NCBI GenBank assembly: GCA_039704465.1
Contig: JASFAU010000007.1
Location: 744,001-808,000 of the forward strand
Length of the DNA stretch: 64,000 nucleotides
From: Plasmodiophora brassicae
Lineage: Eukaryota > Endomyxa > Phytomyxea > Plasmodiophorida > Plasmodiophoridae
Direction of reading: 5' to 3'
Within the stretch, counting starts at the first letter, position 1; each line of letters opens with the position of its first letter. The translations under genes were made by a program, and so were the position numbers. Of the stretch, positions 33,755 to 44,404 are shown in pieces. Below the pieces are notes generated by a model. The model was not told the origin of the DNA. It worked only from the letters and a program-made list of their open reading frames with translations, and ran no database searches.

Positions 33755-36700
33755 ATGGCGAAGACCAGCTTGCTTTCGTTCTTCTCCAAGAAGCCGTCGC
33801 CGGCCCAGGTGGCCAAGGATCGGGGAGAGGCCGCTGTGGGATCGGCGACGGCGGCGGTGACATCGCCTGCGTCCGCAGTGGATGTGCCACCTGCGGCCCC
33901 GGGAGACGAAACGTCGACCCCGATGAAGACGCCGACAGGTCCGCCTGCTGTTGCAGACGACGAGAAGAAGCCCGCAGGGAAGAAGTCGACAGGACCGAAG
34001 AAGAAGAAGACGGGCAAGGTTGCTGTGCCCGAAAAGAAGGGCAAGGCTGTGGTTAAGAAAGGTGCTGGCGCGAAATCTCGTCAGTCTCGCACGCCGGCGA
34101 CGTCGTCGAAGCGGTCGCGGAAGAATCGTGATGATGAAGAGCGATACCACAGCAGCGGAGGTGATTTCGAGTCGCCGAATGAGGACAGCGATGACGACGA
34201 CGATCGCGTTGTGAAGAAGAAGGGAAGCACGCGGCGTCGCGTCATCAATGTGAGTGACGACGAAAAGGACACGGATCACGACCTGGAGCCGTCTTCGATA
34301 TCGAAACTTGCCTGTCAACGGATACAACGTGATCAGACCATCCAGGAAGCGTTCGCGAAAGAAGCGTCGCAAACGCCATCCTCGGCAACAGCGCCAAAGA
34401 AGTCGAAGTATTTCCTCAGCGGCACTGATCCTGCAGGTCAGTCGGCACGCGTCCACCATTGCGTTAGAACGGAGAGTCACCAGGTGTGCAGGAGGGCCGA
34501 AAACGAAAATCACCGCTGATGACTTCTTTTCGAACAAGAAGATAACGATGAAGAAGTCGGTTTGCAACGCAGTGCTGTAGCAGTACGTCGGTCATGCTAA
34601 TCTATTCACGATGGCAGGGCCGAGGCTGCCATCCGTGACGCGTCGCAACCGGTGATCGAAACCTCTTCCTCTGTTCCTGTCACGAACACTGAAGCCATCG
34701 ACAATGACGTCCACGCCCGTGCTCTGCAATCAAGCAGCGCTGCTTCCAGTGGATCGTCAGGGTCTGGTGATCTGAAGCCTGGTTCCGAAACGGCTCGAGG
34801 TGCAGGTCAGCAGCCGCTTCAGACAGATGTTGCAGTTGAATCAGAACAGGGGCCTTCGGAGTTGAGTGCTCCTTCGGAACGGATTGAACGTCAAGCCCTC
34901 GCCACAATGGCGTCGCCGGCAGTTTCACACGTCGAACCAAAGTCATCGCGCCAGAAAGGCGAACGCACAGTAGACGCGGGTGAAGGCATCGAACCCGCTC
35001 TATCCGTGCCCAAGCAAGACCCACCAGCAAGTACCGATCGCCCGAATGACGATCAATATGGGTCAAAGCGATCCGCCAAGCCAATTCCTAAGGCATGTTT
35101 CGAAAGCCATATCTTCGTTTCGATTGCTGATAAGGGTGATGCCGAACTTGTAGGGCCAGCCAAACTGTCTTGCCGGGAAACGATTTGTACCTTCCATCGC
35201 GTCTTGTAGTCATAGACTGCTAAATGCTCGATAGGTTATTTCGGGTACGCTGCCTACCCTGGAGAGGGACGAGTGCCAGGATTTGATCAAACGATACGGA
35301 GGGTAAGCATTCGCTGCATCGTGATTGGAGCGTCCCGTTGTAACATGCTCTATGAAACAGGATGGTGACCACACAAGTATCGGGCCGTACAACGCATCTT
35401 CTTACCGGCACCGAGCCCGGGTACGACCGCGTTGCTCTCAGAATTGCCACGGCTGATTCAACGTCTCGCAGCGAAAAGAAACTGGCGGGTGCCACAGAAC
35501 GAAATATCGCCATCATCGATGAGGATGCCCTATTTGCCATGATAGCGACTGGCAAAGCGCAATCCGAGCCGGTGATGTGCTCACCTCGTCGATAGCAGTC
35601 GTATGGCGGTTCTGATTTCGGCTCGGCAGATGAAGAAACAAACGAACGTGAAACTGTCAACACCAACTGCCTCTAGCTCGCTTATGTGGGTGGATAAGTA
35701 CAAGCCTGTCAAATCCTCCGACCTTTGTGCCAACCCTGGCGCAATCCAGCAGCTGAAGAAGTTCCTTACTCACTGGTTGGTCGCTGCCAGGACGTCCGTC
35801 CACACATCGGCGACCTGCTGATCACTGCTTAGGCCACACACGGAAGGTGGTAAACGTGCCGTGCTACTAAGTGGCCCGCCTGGGATCGGAAAGTCCTCGG
35901 CAGCATCAATATGCGCCCAAGAGGCGGGCTTTCGCGTTATCGAACTGAACGCCAGCACGACCCGGTCTAGGCGGGCTCTCGAAGAACACGTCAAAGAGGT
36001 TTGTGCTATAGAGACAATATGTACGCGCCCACGTCTTTAACATATCATGTGTGTAGTTGTTTCAAACGCATTCGATCAGCGAATATTTCATGACGGATCG
36101 AAAGAATGTATCTGATCTCAAGAAGGTTCGGCCTTGTATTCCTGCGCTTGGCCGTCGTTTGATTCGCACGTTGGGTCCAGTCGGTGCTCGTGATGGACGA
36201 GGTTGACGGCATGTCAGGTGGTGACCGTGGAGGAATGCAAGAGCTGTACGCGTTTATCAAGACCACAAAGGCATGCAGGCCGAGCAACTATGGATGCTGC
36301 CTAATCAGTGTACTGTGCAGATCCCAATCATTTGCGTTTGCAATGATCGCGCCAGTCCTAAAGTGCGGACGCTTGCGAATTACTGTTTGGACTTGAGGTT
36401 CCGCAGGTGACGTCCCTACATTCATGCTATGTGGTGCCCTGTTTGAGGCCGTGTAAACTAGACCAACCGCAACCCAAGTTGAAGGGCGTCTGCGAGCCAT
36501 TGCGAAAGCCGAGGGTATGTAACAAGGGACTATCCCGCCAGCAATCCGGCACTGAGCACCGCGATGTGCCAGGTCTCAACATCGACGCCCCGACACTCCA
36601 CAAGATTAGCGAGCTTTCACACGGGGACATACGCCAGATGCTCAACACTCTTCAGCTGTTCCGCACTCGGTGTGTTGGGCGCCCTGTCACATAGGTAGAC

Positions 36701-37892
36701 CGTGACCCAGGTATCTGCTGCAGGTCTAGTTCCGTCTCGTTCGACGACGCACAGCATGCTGAGTTGAAGGACTTCGACTCCTCTCCATTCGAGCGCGTGC
36801 CTGAACTGTTCCGTCCGGTCGCCAATGCGAAATCGGTATCGAATCTCATTCTGGGCGTGTAACGATGCGCCGCATCTGATCATGTACAGGATTGGCTATC
36901 CGACCGCATGGACGTGTATTTCGTCGACAGCAGCCTTGTGCCGCTCATGGTCCAGCACAGCTATGTTAGTGCAATGCCTCAACTATCGCCCTCTGAAATG
37001 TCGCGCCCGGAATCCGAACGAGAGGTAGGCGCGCGCTCTGTCGCCAGCCTGTCAAGCGTCGCCGTGACGCTGCTGTACTCATAGCTGATTTACCTTGAAC
37101 ATTTCGCGCACGCTTCGTCGTATATATCCGATGGGGACCTCATCGGATCCCGAATTCGCAGCACTCAATCCTGGTCAATGATGCCGGCACACGCTGTCCT
37201 TTCCTGCGTCGCTCCAGCATTCTGCGTCTCTGGACGTCTTAGCGGTAGGCCCCCTGGCGTATTACGTAGGCCCCGTCGCTCTGTGCTCATTCGCCTGATC
37301 AGGAATGGTCGAGTTCCCTCAATGGCTTGGAAAGAATTCGACAAGAAGCAAGAATCTTCGTCTCCTTGACGAGCTTCGTGCACACATGTCCGGTGCGACG
37401 AATGGCGGTACTGGCGGCGCTGTCGTCATGGACTACCTACCAGCACTTCGCCGCCGCCTCCAGGAACCCCTATCGCAACAGGGCGCCGGTGCGATCGATC
37501 ACGTCATCGATGCGATGAATTACTACGGGCTCACCCGACCCGACCTGGACACCATCACTGACATCGGCGGCGCATTCAGCGCGAAGGTCGCCATCGATTC
37601 CAAAGTCAAGGCTGCGTTCACTCGCCGATTCGGCGTGCGGTCCACCGTCGACGCAGACGCCATCAAGAAGCAGAAACGCGTCCCGATCGAAGCCGACGAA
37701 CGCCTGACTGGCGACGTGGAAGATGACGACGCCGCTGTTTATGACGACGACGACGCCGAAGAGAACGGACAGGCGAGCAAGCCTGCGAAAGCGGCGGCAC
37801 CCAAGCGGAAAGCGCCAGCGAAGGCCGCCACGAAACGCAATGCACCCGCGAAGAGCTCGACGTCGAAGCCGAAGAAATCCAGAACGAAATGA
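33755..37892 (+). CDS. RFC1: replication factor C large subunit (RFC1)
   Basis: RFC1 is the largest clamp-loader subunit and opens the PCNA ring. The N-terminus MAKTSLLSFFSKK looks like a PCNA-interacting motif and is followed by a long Lys/Ser/Asp-rich linker. A BRCT domain is rebuilt over 35,220-35,560 (LPTLERDECQDLIKRYGG, VTTQVSGRTTHLLTGTEPG, IAIIDEDALFAMI). The AAA+ core follows: LMWVDKYKPVKSSDL, Walker A LLSGPPGIGKSSAA, RVIELNAS, Walker B LVMDEVDGMSGG, and a sensor segment around IICVCNDRASPKVRTL. The RFC1-specific C-terminus has YFVDSSLVPLMVQHSYV, FPQWLGKNSTRSKN and KVKAAFTRRFG, ending in a basic tail. Several short introns are present; not all borders were fixed. HUS1 follows 112 bp downstream on the same strand. 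Confidence 0.93.
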
Positions 37893-38004
37893 ACGACCGC
37901 GGCACGGGCTGGTTTATGGAACCTTGATGATGTCGTGCGTGCATTGCTGGTAGGCATGGTAGGCATACCTATTGGCGCCTGCGCGAGAGCGCAACGCCGG
38001 AAAA

Positions 38005-39277
38005 GGATGACGATCCGGTTCGCAGCGCACGTCAACGACCCGACCACGATGGCGAACGTGCTGGCCACCGTGGAGAAGCTGGGGCCATCGTGGTTCCTGT
38101 GCATGGCGCCGGCCTGCTGGTCGATCGGGTTGGTGGCGGAGGGGATGGCCGCCCACGAACGCGAGCGCGCGTTTGTGACGTTCAATACGTCGGCCATGTT
38201 CTCCGACTACGTCATCGAGTCGGACAACAATAACTGTCGGGGTGGCGTTGCCGGCCTCCGATGCCGCGTGCTCACATGGGCGACAGTGATCCCGCTGATC
38301 GTCAACATCTCCAACCTGATCCGTGCGCTGCGGTCGTCGCAAGGGGCACTGGAGACCTACGTCGTGCTCGAGGAGAAGAATAACCACGCGTTCCTCACGT
38401 TCGAGATCAGGAAGGTTAGCAGCCCTGAGCAGGTCGGACGCGGCGTCCAACAGTGGGCCACTCGTAGGAGAGGGATGATGCGGGTCTGCGACAAGGCGTT
38501 CCCGTCCAGCTACAGGTGGCCAGCAGAATTAAGGTATGCGAACCGGGTTTGCGCTGGATGGATCGTCACCCGCACATTGCTTTGCGTTCGTAAGGATTTC
38601 GAGGAACCTCGTGTCGAGTCGCCCGACGTCAAGATAAAGATGCCGAATTTGCGCATCCTCTCGAGGATAATCGACAGAATGAAATCGGTCCGTTCCAGCA
38701 CACTGGAAGCATGATAAGGTGCTGGCCTCTGATGCGTGGTGCAGATCGAAGACAAGCTGACGATCATGGCCAGCACCGACGGGCAGGCGGTAGGTGGGCA
38801 CCTCTACCGTTCTGGGCCTCGGCCGTGACCGCGTACGTATGTGCATAGGTCTTCTCTGTACGGAACGACATGGCTGAAATCAGGACAATGTACCGGGACT
38901 TGAAGTTGAGGAATCGCGGTCAGCTGAACGCCTGCCTCTGCTAGCCCTCCCATGCTGACGGTCTTTCGTTTACCAGAAGGCTCGCAGATCGCCGAGACTG
39001 GCTCAGCGTCGTGCACGGTTCCCGTCAAAAGTTTCGGTCCGTTTCCACACCTCGAATGTCGGCGCTTAACGCTGATCTTCTTTGTCGCAGCTAGGATGCT
39101 GGCATGCCACAGCCTCGCCGCCGCTGTTGTCGCCGGATGTATACCTAGCGCACCCTGACAGCACGATTCGTTGGTGACATCCTTGCAGGTTTCGCGGACG
39201 ACCACTTCGTTGTGTATCTGCACCTTAGTGACAAGCTTGGTTCCATCACTTACTATATCCCTGTGGTCGAGGAATAA
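38005..39277 (+). CDS. HUS1: HUS1-like subunit of the 9-1-1 checkpoint clamp
   Basis: HUS1 forms the RAD9-HUS1-RAD1 ring that signals DNA damage. The start MTIRFAAHVNDPTTMANVLATV aligns with the HUS1 N-terminus. A first intron join gives SDNNNLIPLIVNISNLIRAL and HAFLTFEIRK. Then come RQGVPVQLQ, RKDFEEPRVESPDVKI and LRILSRIIDRMKSV, and the stretch KLTIMASTDGQA. Near the end, splicing at a GTATAC donor joins SLAAAVVAGC to FADDHFVVYLHLSDK and ITYYIPVVEE, matching the HUS1 C-terminal strand ending in YFIP. The gene has about six short introns, some unresolved. It lies directly after RFC1, so two DNA-clamp proteins are neighbours. Confidence 0.85.
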
Positions 39278-39522
39278 ACTGTTTCGGATGTGCCCTGTCG
39301 TATACGCTCGGTAGGTAGTCGTGCTGTCATGTACCGTCGCTGCGGTGCACATAGGATTACAATCTAAAGTACGGCGCACAAGACCAAACGGACACCACCA
39401 GCGGCCGCCGTATCGCTGCCGTCGTATCACTGCCGTTATTTCTGAAGAATGAACCGTGATCAAGCGTCGCATGTCTTACACTGCATCGACCCATGTACAT
39501 ATGTACTGTTTAAATAGCCATA

Positions 39523-39860
39523 CTCCCCAGTGTGGCCGCATGCTGATTGTTACGTACACTCAAAAGAATGTCGACCCCGAGTATTACATCCTCCCGGAAA
39601 TGAAGGAGTCGATTCTGCAAGGCGACGAAAGCAAGGCGATCCTGCAAATACGTTGAAGGAAAAGGAACCAGAGGTCTTTCAAGTACGCATTCCTCTGCGC
39701 AAGAAGGTGGAACCGACAGTGACTGCCAAGCGCCAGATCAAGTCAGAAAAAGGAGATTATCCGGCGGCGGTTGCCATCACGCTGACGGCAATATCTCTCG
39801 GATGCCCAGTACGCCGACGCTGGGTCGATTGATTCGCTGTAGTCCCAACTGCCCGGATTA
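39523..39860 (+). pseudogene. decayed tandem copy of the gene ending at 40953
   Basis: The stretch resembles about 40,640-40,975 at the DNA level, including the stop codon and some sequence beyond it. The shared text includes LIVTYTQ, PEMKESILQ, KEPEVFQVRIPLRKKVEP and SEKGDYPAAVAITLTAIS. An extra base near 39,648 breaks the frame at the position of the intact YFEGKEPE, and a small insertion near 39,796 breaks it again. The upstream half of the gene is not present. It is therefore a truncated tandem duplicate. Confidence 0.82.
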
Positions 39861-40085
39861 AAAGGTCGTCCGCATTACATTCTGTGGAAATCATCTGTCA
39901 AAACAGCTAAACGTCGTCAGGGAGCCGCGTTGTCACATCAAAAAAAGGGGGCCTGGGCGCTGAGTTTGAATTTGGGCCTGATTTAAGGCTCGGACAGAGT
40001 ATAGCTGCAGGGTGGGTATCGGCGCGTCGGGAGGACGGGGAGGGATCAGTCCGATAGTGGCGTCGTCATTCTCGATCAGCCGGGT

Positions 40086-40953
40086 ATGGCGCCGACGAAG
40101 AAGAACAATCTCATTTCCGTCTGGACACGATGGCATGACCAGGAATTGCCTAAGGCGTTAGCAGAGCTCGGTGACGGCATCAAGGGTATCAAGGTTACGG
40201 GTTCAATGGTGAAGAAGCACAATGTGCTGTTTGCGCTGCTTGACTGCAGCCTCGTTGGGAGAAAAATTCGGGATTACCGAAAGAGGTCGTTGAACAACGG
40301 TACGTTGTCGTGTGCTCAACGGTTACTCAGAGCGACCCTCTTTAACAAATGTGTTGATTGCAGATTCCGCTCATGATGTGATTGCTGGAGGGAAGCTCGA
40401 CCTCTGCAAGCAATCTGGTGAATCCGAAGACAACGATGGCCCGTTGATCCTGGGGAAAGGCGCCACGCGGCAGCGAGATGTCAAGGTCGAAGCAGAGTCG
40501 TGTGGCAATACACCCAAGCGTGCCCGGAGTGAAGGATTCGAATCCGACCTCAGGCTATTCGAAGTCGTATGGTGGCGATCGGGTTCGCGTGCCACCATAT
40601 TCGTGTCGATGGTCGCAAATCACAGCACTGACGTTGGAATCGACCCCAATGGCCGCACGCTTATCGTCACCTACACGCAAAATAATGTGGGGCCGGAATA
40701 CTACATCCGACCTGAGATGAAAGAGTCGATTCTGCAGTGTGAGGAAAGCACAGCAATTCGCCAGTACTTCGAAGGGAAGGAGCCGGAAGTATTTCAAGTG
40801 CGCATTCCCCTGCGCAAGAAGGTGGAACCGACGGTGACCGCGAAGCGCATGATCAAGTCGGAGAAGGGCGATTACCCCGCAGCGGTTGCCATCACTCTCA
40901 CGGCAATCTCGGACGTTCAGTACGGCGACGCTGAGTCGATCGACTCACTGTAG
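40086..40953 (+). CDS. unrecognised protein, possibly with a beta-sandwich domain
   Basis: Exons 40086-40299 and 40364-40953 join in phase (the junction makes an Asp in NNDSAHDVIAGG) to 267 residues. The N-terminal part is helical and charged (ISVWTRWHDQELPKAL). The middle is a polar linker with a basic patch (TPKRARSEG). The C-terminal 130 residues alternate hydrophobic and polar residues (FEVVWWRSGSRATIFVSM, GRTLIVTYTQ, EVFQVRIPLRKKVEP), suggesting a beta-sandwich such as a CS/Hsp20-like fold. That is a guess from pattern only. A decayed copy of the C-terminal half lies 0.8 kb upstream. Its function is unknown. Confidence 0.7.
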
Positions 40954-41039
40954 CCCTGACTGCCTGCTCGGATGATAAAGCTCGCCGGGTATGGAGAAAA
41001 ATCTGTCGTCGTCCGTTTACCGCAGCCTCCTGCACATAT

Positions 41040-44000
41040 CTATGATGGAACTGGTGGTTTCACAGCAACGGGAGATTGCCATCGCATACGATTCCCGCAT
41101 CGCGCGACTGGAGGTACGATCTGGCGGTCTTCTGGCGGCCCGGATGTCTCTGCGGTAGTGAGACCCTGCTCGAACTGTTGGATAAGGTCATGCAGTGTTG
41201 GGCGTGGCTTCGCTTGTCGCGGCTCACGTCTGCGAACCGGCTCTTGATAAACGTCGACTCTTGGTGTGCCCACAGAACGGTTGACCGGTTTGGTCACAAC
41301 CGGCGTACATTGGCCTTCCCCGAGTCTCCAGACAAGTTCGATTCGAGGAGTTGCAATACGCGAGACGAGCGTCACCGGTGCGATCTGCACTTCGACTCTG
41401 TCGAACAGCCGTACGATGCAGCGGTGATTACCGACGCCGAGCTCAACGCTGTTTTGATTCGGAGTCAGGTCAATTGTGCAAACAGGTGGCGGCGACGTAG
41501 GTAATGATAACAGTGCAATCCGTGCGTGGCCCTCCCGGTCAATGACGGCGACAGAAGCCTTGCGGAAGAATTCTGGAATGAACACGTTCAGCCCCATTGT
41601 CGTAAATCCGATGACAATGGCTTCAGACACGACACAACCACGTCGTGTGATGAACAACGACCAGAATAGATCAGCCGAATCTCGCTGAGCAAGCTTCGCC
41701 GAGCGGTTGCGCTCGTTAATATGCTCACAAAGGGGCACCAACACAGATGGCTCCATCAAGCAGGTACGGCTGTTATTCTGGGAAAGGGAATCAAGCAACA
41801 ACCGATGAACGATAATATCTGCATATCGACGAATAGGTGACGTAAAATGCTAACGAACATATGGCGGTCAGTAGTGACACAAGGTTAAAGGCCGCCCTCT
41901 TACAGTGTAGAAGTCTACAGCGAGGCCATAGTGACGGAAATCCTCTCGGGACATCCCTGCCGCGCAGCAGTACTGTGCTTCGGTCAGAACTCTCGCAGTT
42001 AATGACTTGACAATCTTGGCAACAATGGGATCATCACGTCTGCGAGACGCCAGTTGATGCAACGACTCCGCGACCGACTTGTTTGAAGAAGGGTCCAGAT
42101 GCCCGCCGGCCGCTGCTACAAGCCGTTGCAGGTCATTGAACCTCTCCTCGTCAGGTGATCGATGAACACGAAGCAACGCATGGCCAGGAAATGCCTCCCA
42201 AATGTGCTCTGCGACTGCACTATTGGCTGCGATCATAAACTCGGCCACAATCTCGTGGAACTCGAGATCTTCCGGTCCTTCCAGAGCTATGTCAGAACGC
42301 TCAGCCTTGACGTCGTAACGAACCTCAAAGCTTTCGATTTCAAGTGCGCCCGCTCGCATGCGATCTGCGCGGAGCCTGCGACCGAAACCAAGCAAGGCTT
42401 TCAAAGGTTCGAGCATTTCAGTCTGTCCCGATTTCCGTGCTTCCGGGAGAGGTTTTCCATCGACGATGCTCTGCGCTTCAGCGTACGAAAGGGCGTACCG
42501 GGAACGGATGATAGTCCTTCCGAACCAGGGGTTAGACTCAACGGTTCCATCAGAGTTCATAATCCTGAGAAACATGCATGCCGTCAACAATTAAGCGCAC
42601 AAAACGAAACAGTCTTCGAGTACCATAGAACCGAAACCGCCAATCGGTCCACTCCGGCGTGCAAGGAACACAGGTTCTCACTCAGCACCTCCGGTAGCAT
42701 GTTGATCCGCCTGTCAACAAGGTAGACTGTCGTAGAACGACGCCGAGCCTCGAGATCAAGTCTGGAGTCAGGTTTGACAAAGGCAGAAACGTCGGCAATA
42801 TGAACGCCAAATTCAGTTCGTCCACCAGGTAGCATTCGAACTGAAAGAGCATCATCAATGTCAACGCAGCCGGGCGGATCGATACTGCAAATAACATGCG
42901 ACTGTCGAAGATCACGGCGTTCCCGTTCGTCATCTGCAGTGACGTGCCATTCGTGGGCAGAAGGAAGCTCATCTTTCCATTGTTCAGCAACGTAAGGCTC
43001 TTGCTCAATTCCGTGCTCGTTCAGAATCGCCATCGTTTCCACGTCGACGTCGCCACTCTGTAGACAAACCTTAGGACACTTGTGCAAGTGCCATTGTAGT
43101 AAGAGTTACCGTTCCAAGGTATCTGACGACGTGGCCGGTGGGAAATCGTGAGCTACGGTCCCACGCGTCCACCATGACTATTAGTCGTTGACCGATGAGT
43201 TCTGCAGGGCGGCGAGAGAAAATCCTTATCTGAGGGATCTTGCGATTCATCGGAATGAATAAGACGCGACGCTCATCCTCGTTCTCTGGTTTGACGGATC
43301 CGACGTAAGGTCGCCACGACCTCGACCATATCCCGACGACGCGTCCTTGGCCGACGACGCCGACTGGAGACACCACATCTTCGTCTTCAGCTTCGCTACT
43401 GCGTCCTTCTTCTTCTTCACTGAATTCTTCATCATCAACGGATTCGTCCACAACGTCGGCTATAGGGTCGTCCGTTGAGTCAGCCAGTTCAACCACGACA
43501 ACGTCCCCGTCCATTGCGCGGTTCATCTTTGCATGGGAAACCATGACGCCACCGCGGTTTGTGTGCACAATGCAATCACGTCGGTTTCGCGAAACTTTCA
43601 CGCGGCCCCGGAGGGCGGCCCCCTTGGCGAGAGCAGCTGTCATCCGATCCAGGGACCAATGTTCAGGGAATAGGTCGGCCCTTGTTGGACGAATTTGCGA
43701 CGACTGCACAGCGACCAATGCTGAGCGCACCATTTCGTCATCGTGCTGCCATTCTGAAAGGTAAGCAGCGATATCGTCGACGATGATAACTGGTATGTCC
43801 GGAACAAGACGTTCGAGCATAACGCGAACAGATTCAATGTTCTCTCGCGTCGAATCGGCTTGAGACTGGCCGGGACGACGTTGGCGCCAGACGAGGCTGT
43901 CAAACACGTTCTCGATGGCAATGAACCGACATTCGGACGATTCGATAGCCTTCATCCACAGGCGACGTGCACGCGCCCATTGCACGCCATCACCAAGAAC

Positions 44001-44318
44001 GGCGAGACTTTCGACAACGCTCCGGCACAGAAGCACGGCAGGCGGATCAGGCCAGCGCCCAAGATCATCCAGCGCTGTGAGCGCAGACAATAACGATGCG
44101 GGATCTGTGCCAACAAGACACGGTGTCAACGTCCGGACGTCTCACAGTCCGGCATGGCGATACACACCGAACAGGACGGCATGTGTGCACGACACAGCCG
44201 TGATCTGCGTCGCGACGGATTCCCCGACAAGGCCGGGCCGCAGATACGATTCTCGGGCGATGCGCGCAATGCTCCCACGATGCGTGCGCCGGTGCCAGAC
44301 ATAGGGCGATGCCCGCAT
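41040..44318 (-). CDS. DIS3: exosome exonuclease RRP44/DIS3
   Basis: DIS3 is the processive 3'-5' exoribonuclease of the RNA exosome. Five exons on minus (44318-44168, 44104-43110, 43057-42624, 42564-41904, 41849-41040) join in phase to about 1,016 residues. The N-terminus has the conserved RESYLRPGL motif, then a PIN domain opening HAVLFDPASLLSALTALDDL with an Asp at the first metal position, and cold-shock domains (GRVVGIWSRSWRPYVG, RKIPQIRI). The RNB active site is CSIDPPGCVDIDDAL, and further RNB text includes LSYAEAQSIVDG and, across a splice, [20 protein letters not shown]. An S1-type end follows. The PIN motif reads DPASLL where animals have DTN, so endonuclease activity deserves checking. 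The start lies 86 bp from the kinesin start. Confidence 0.94.
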
Positions 44319-44404
44319 CGCTGTCGTTGGTCTGGGCTGCAACTGCACCACGTTCGAGAAATGAATTCTGCACTATCGACGAAACCCGCGACCTGACCAA
44401 AAAG
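44319..44404. promoter_or_regulatory. 86-bp bidirectional promoter of DIS3 and kinesin-14
   Basis: The two start codons point away from each other and are 86 bp apart, so both transcripts must start within it or inside the other gene's leader. No TATA box is obvious. Confidence 0.55.
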
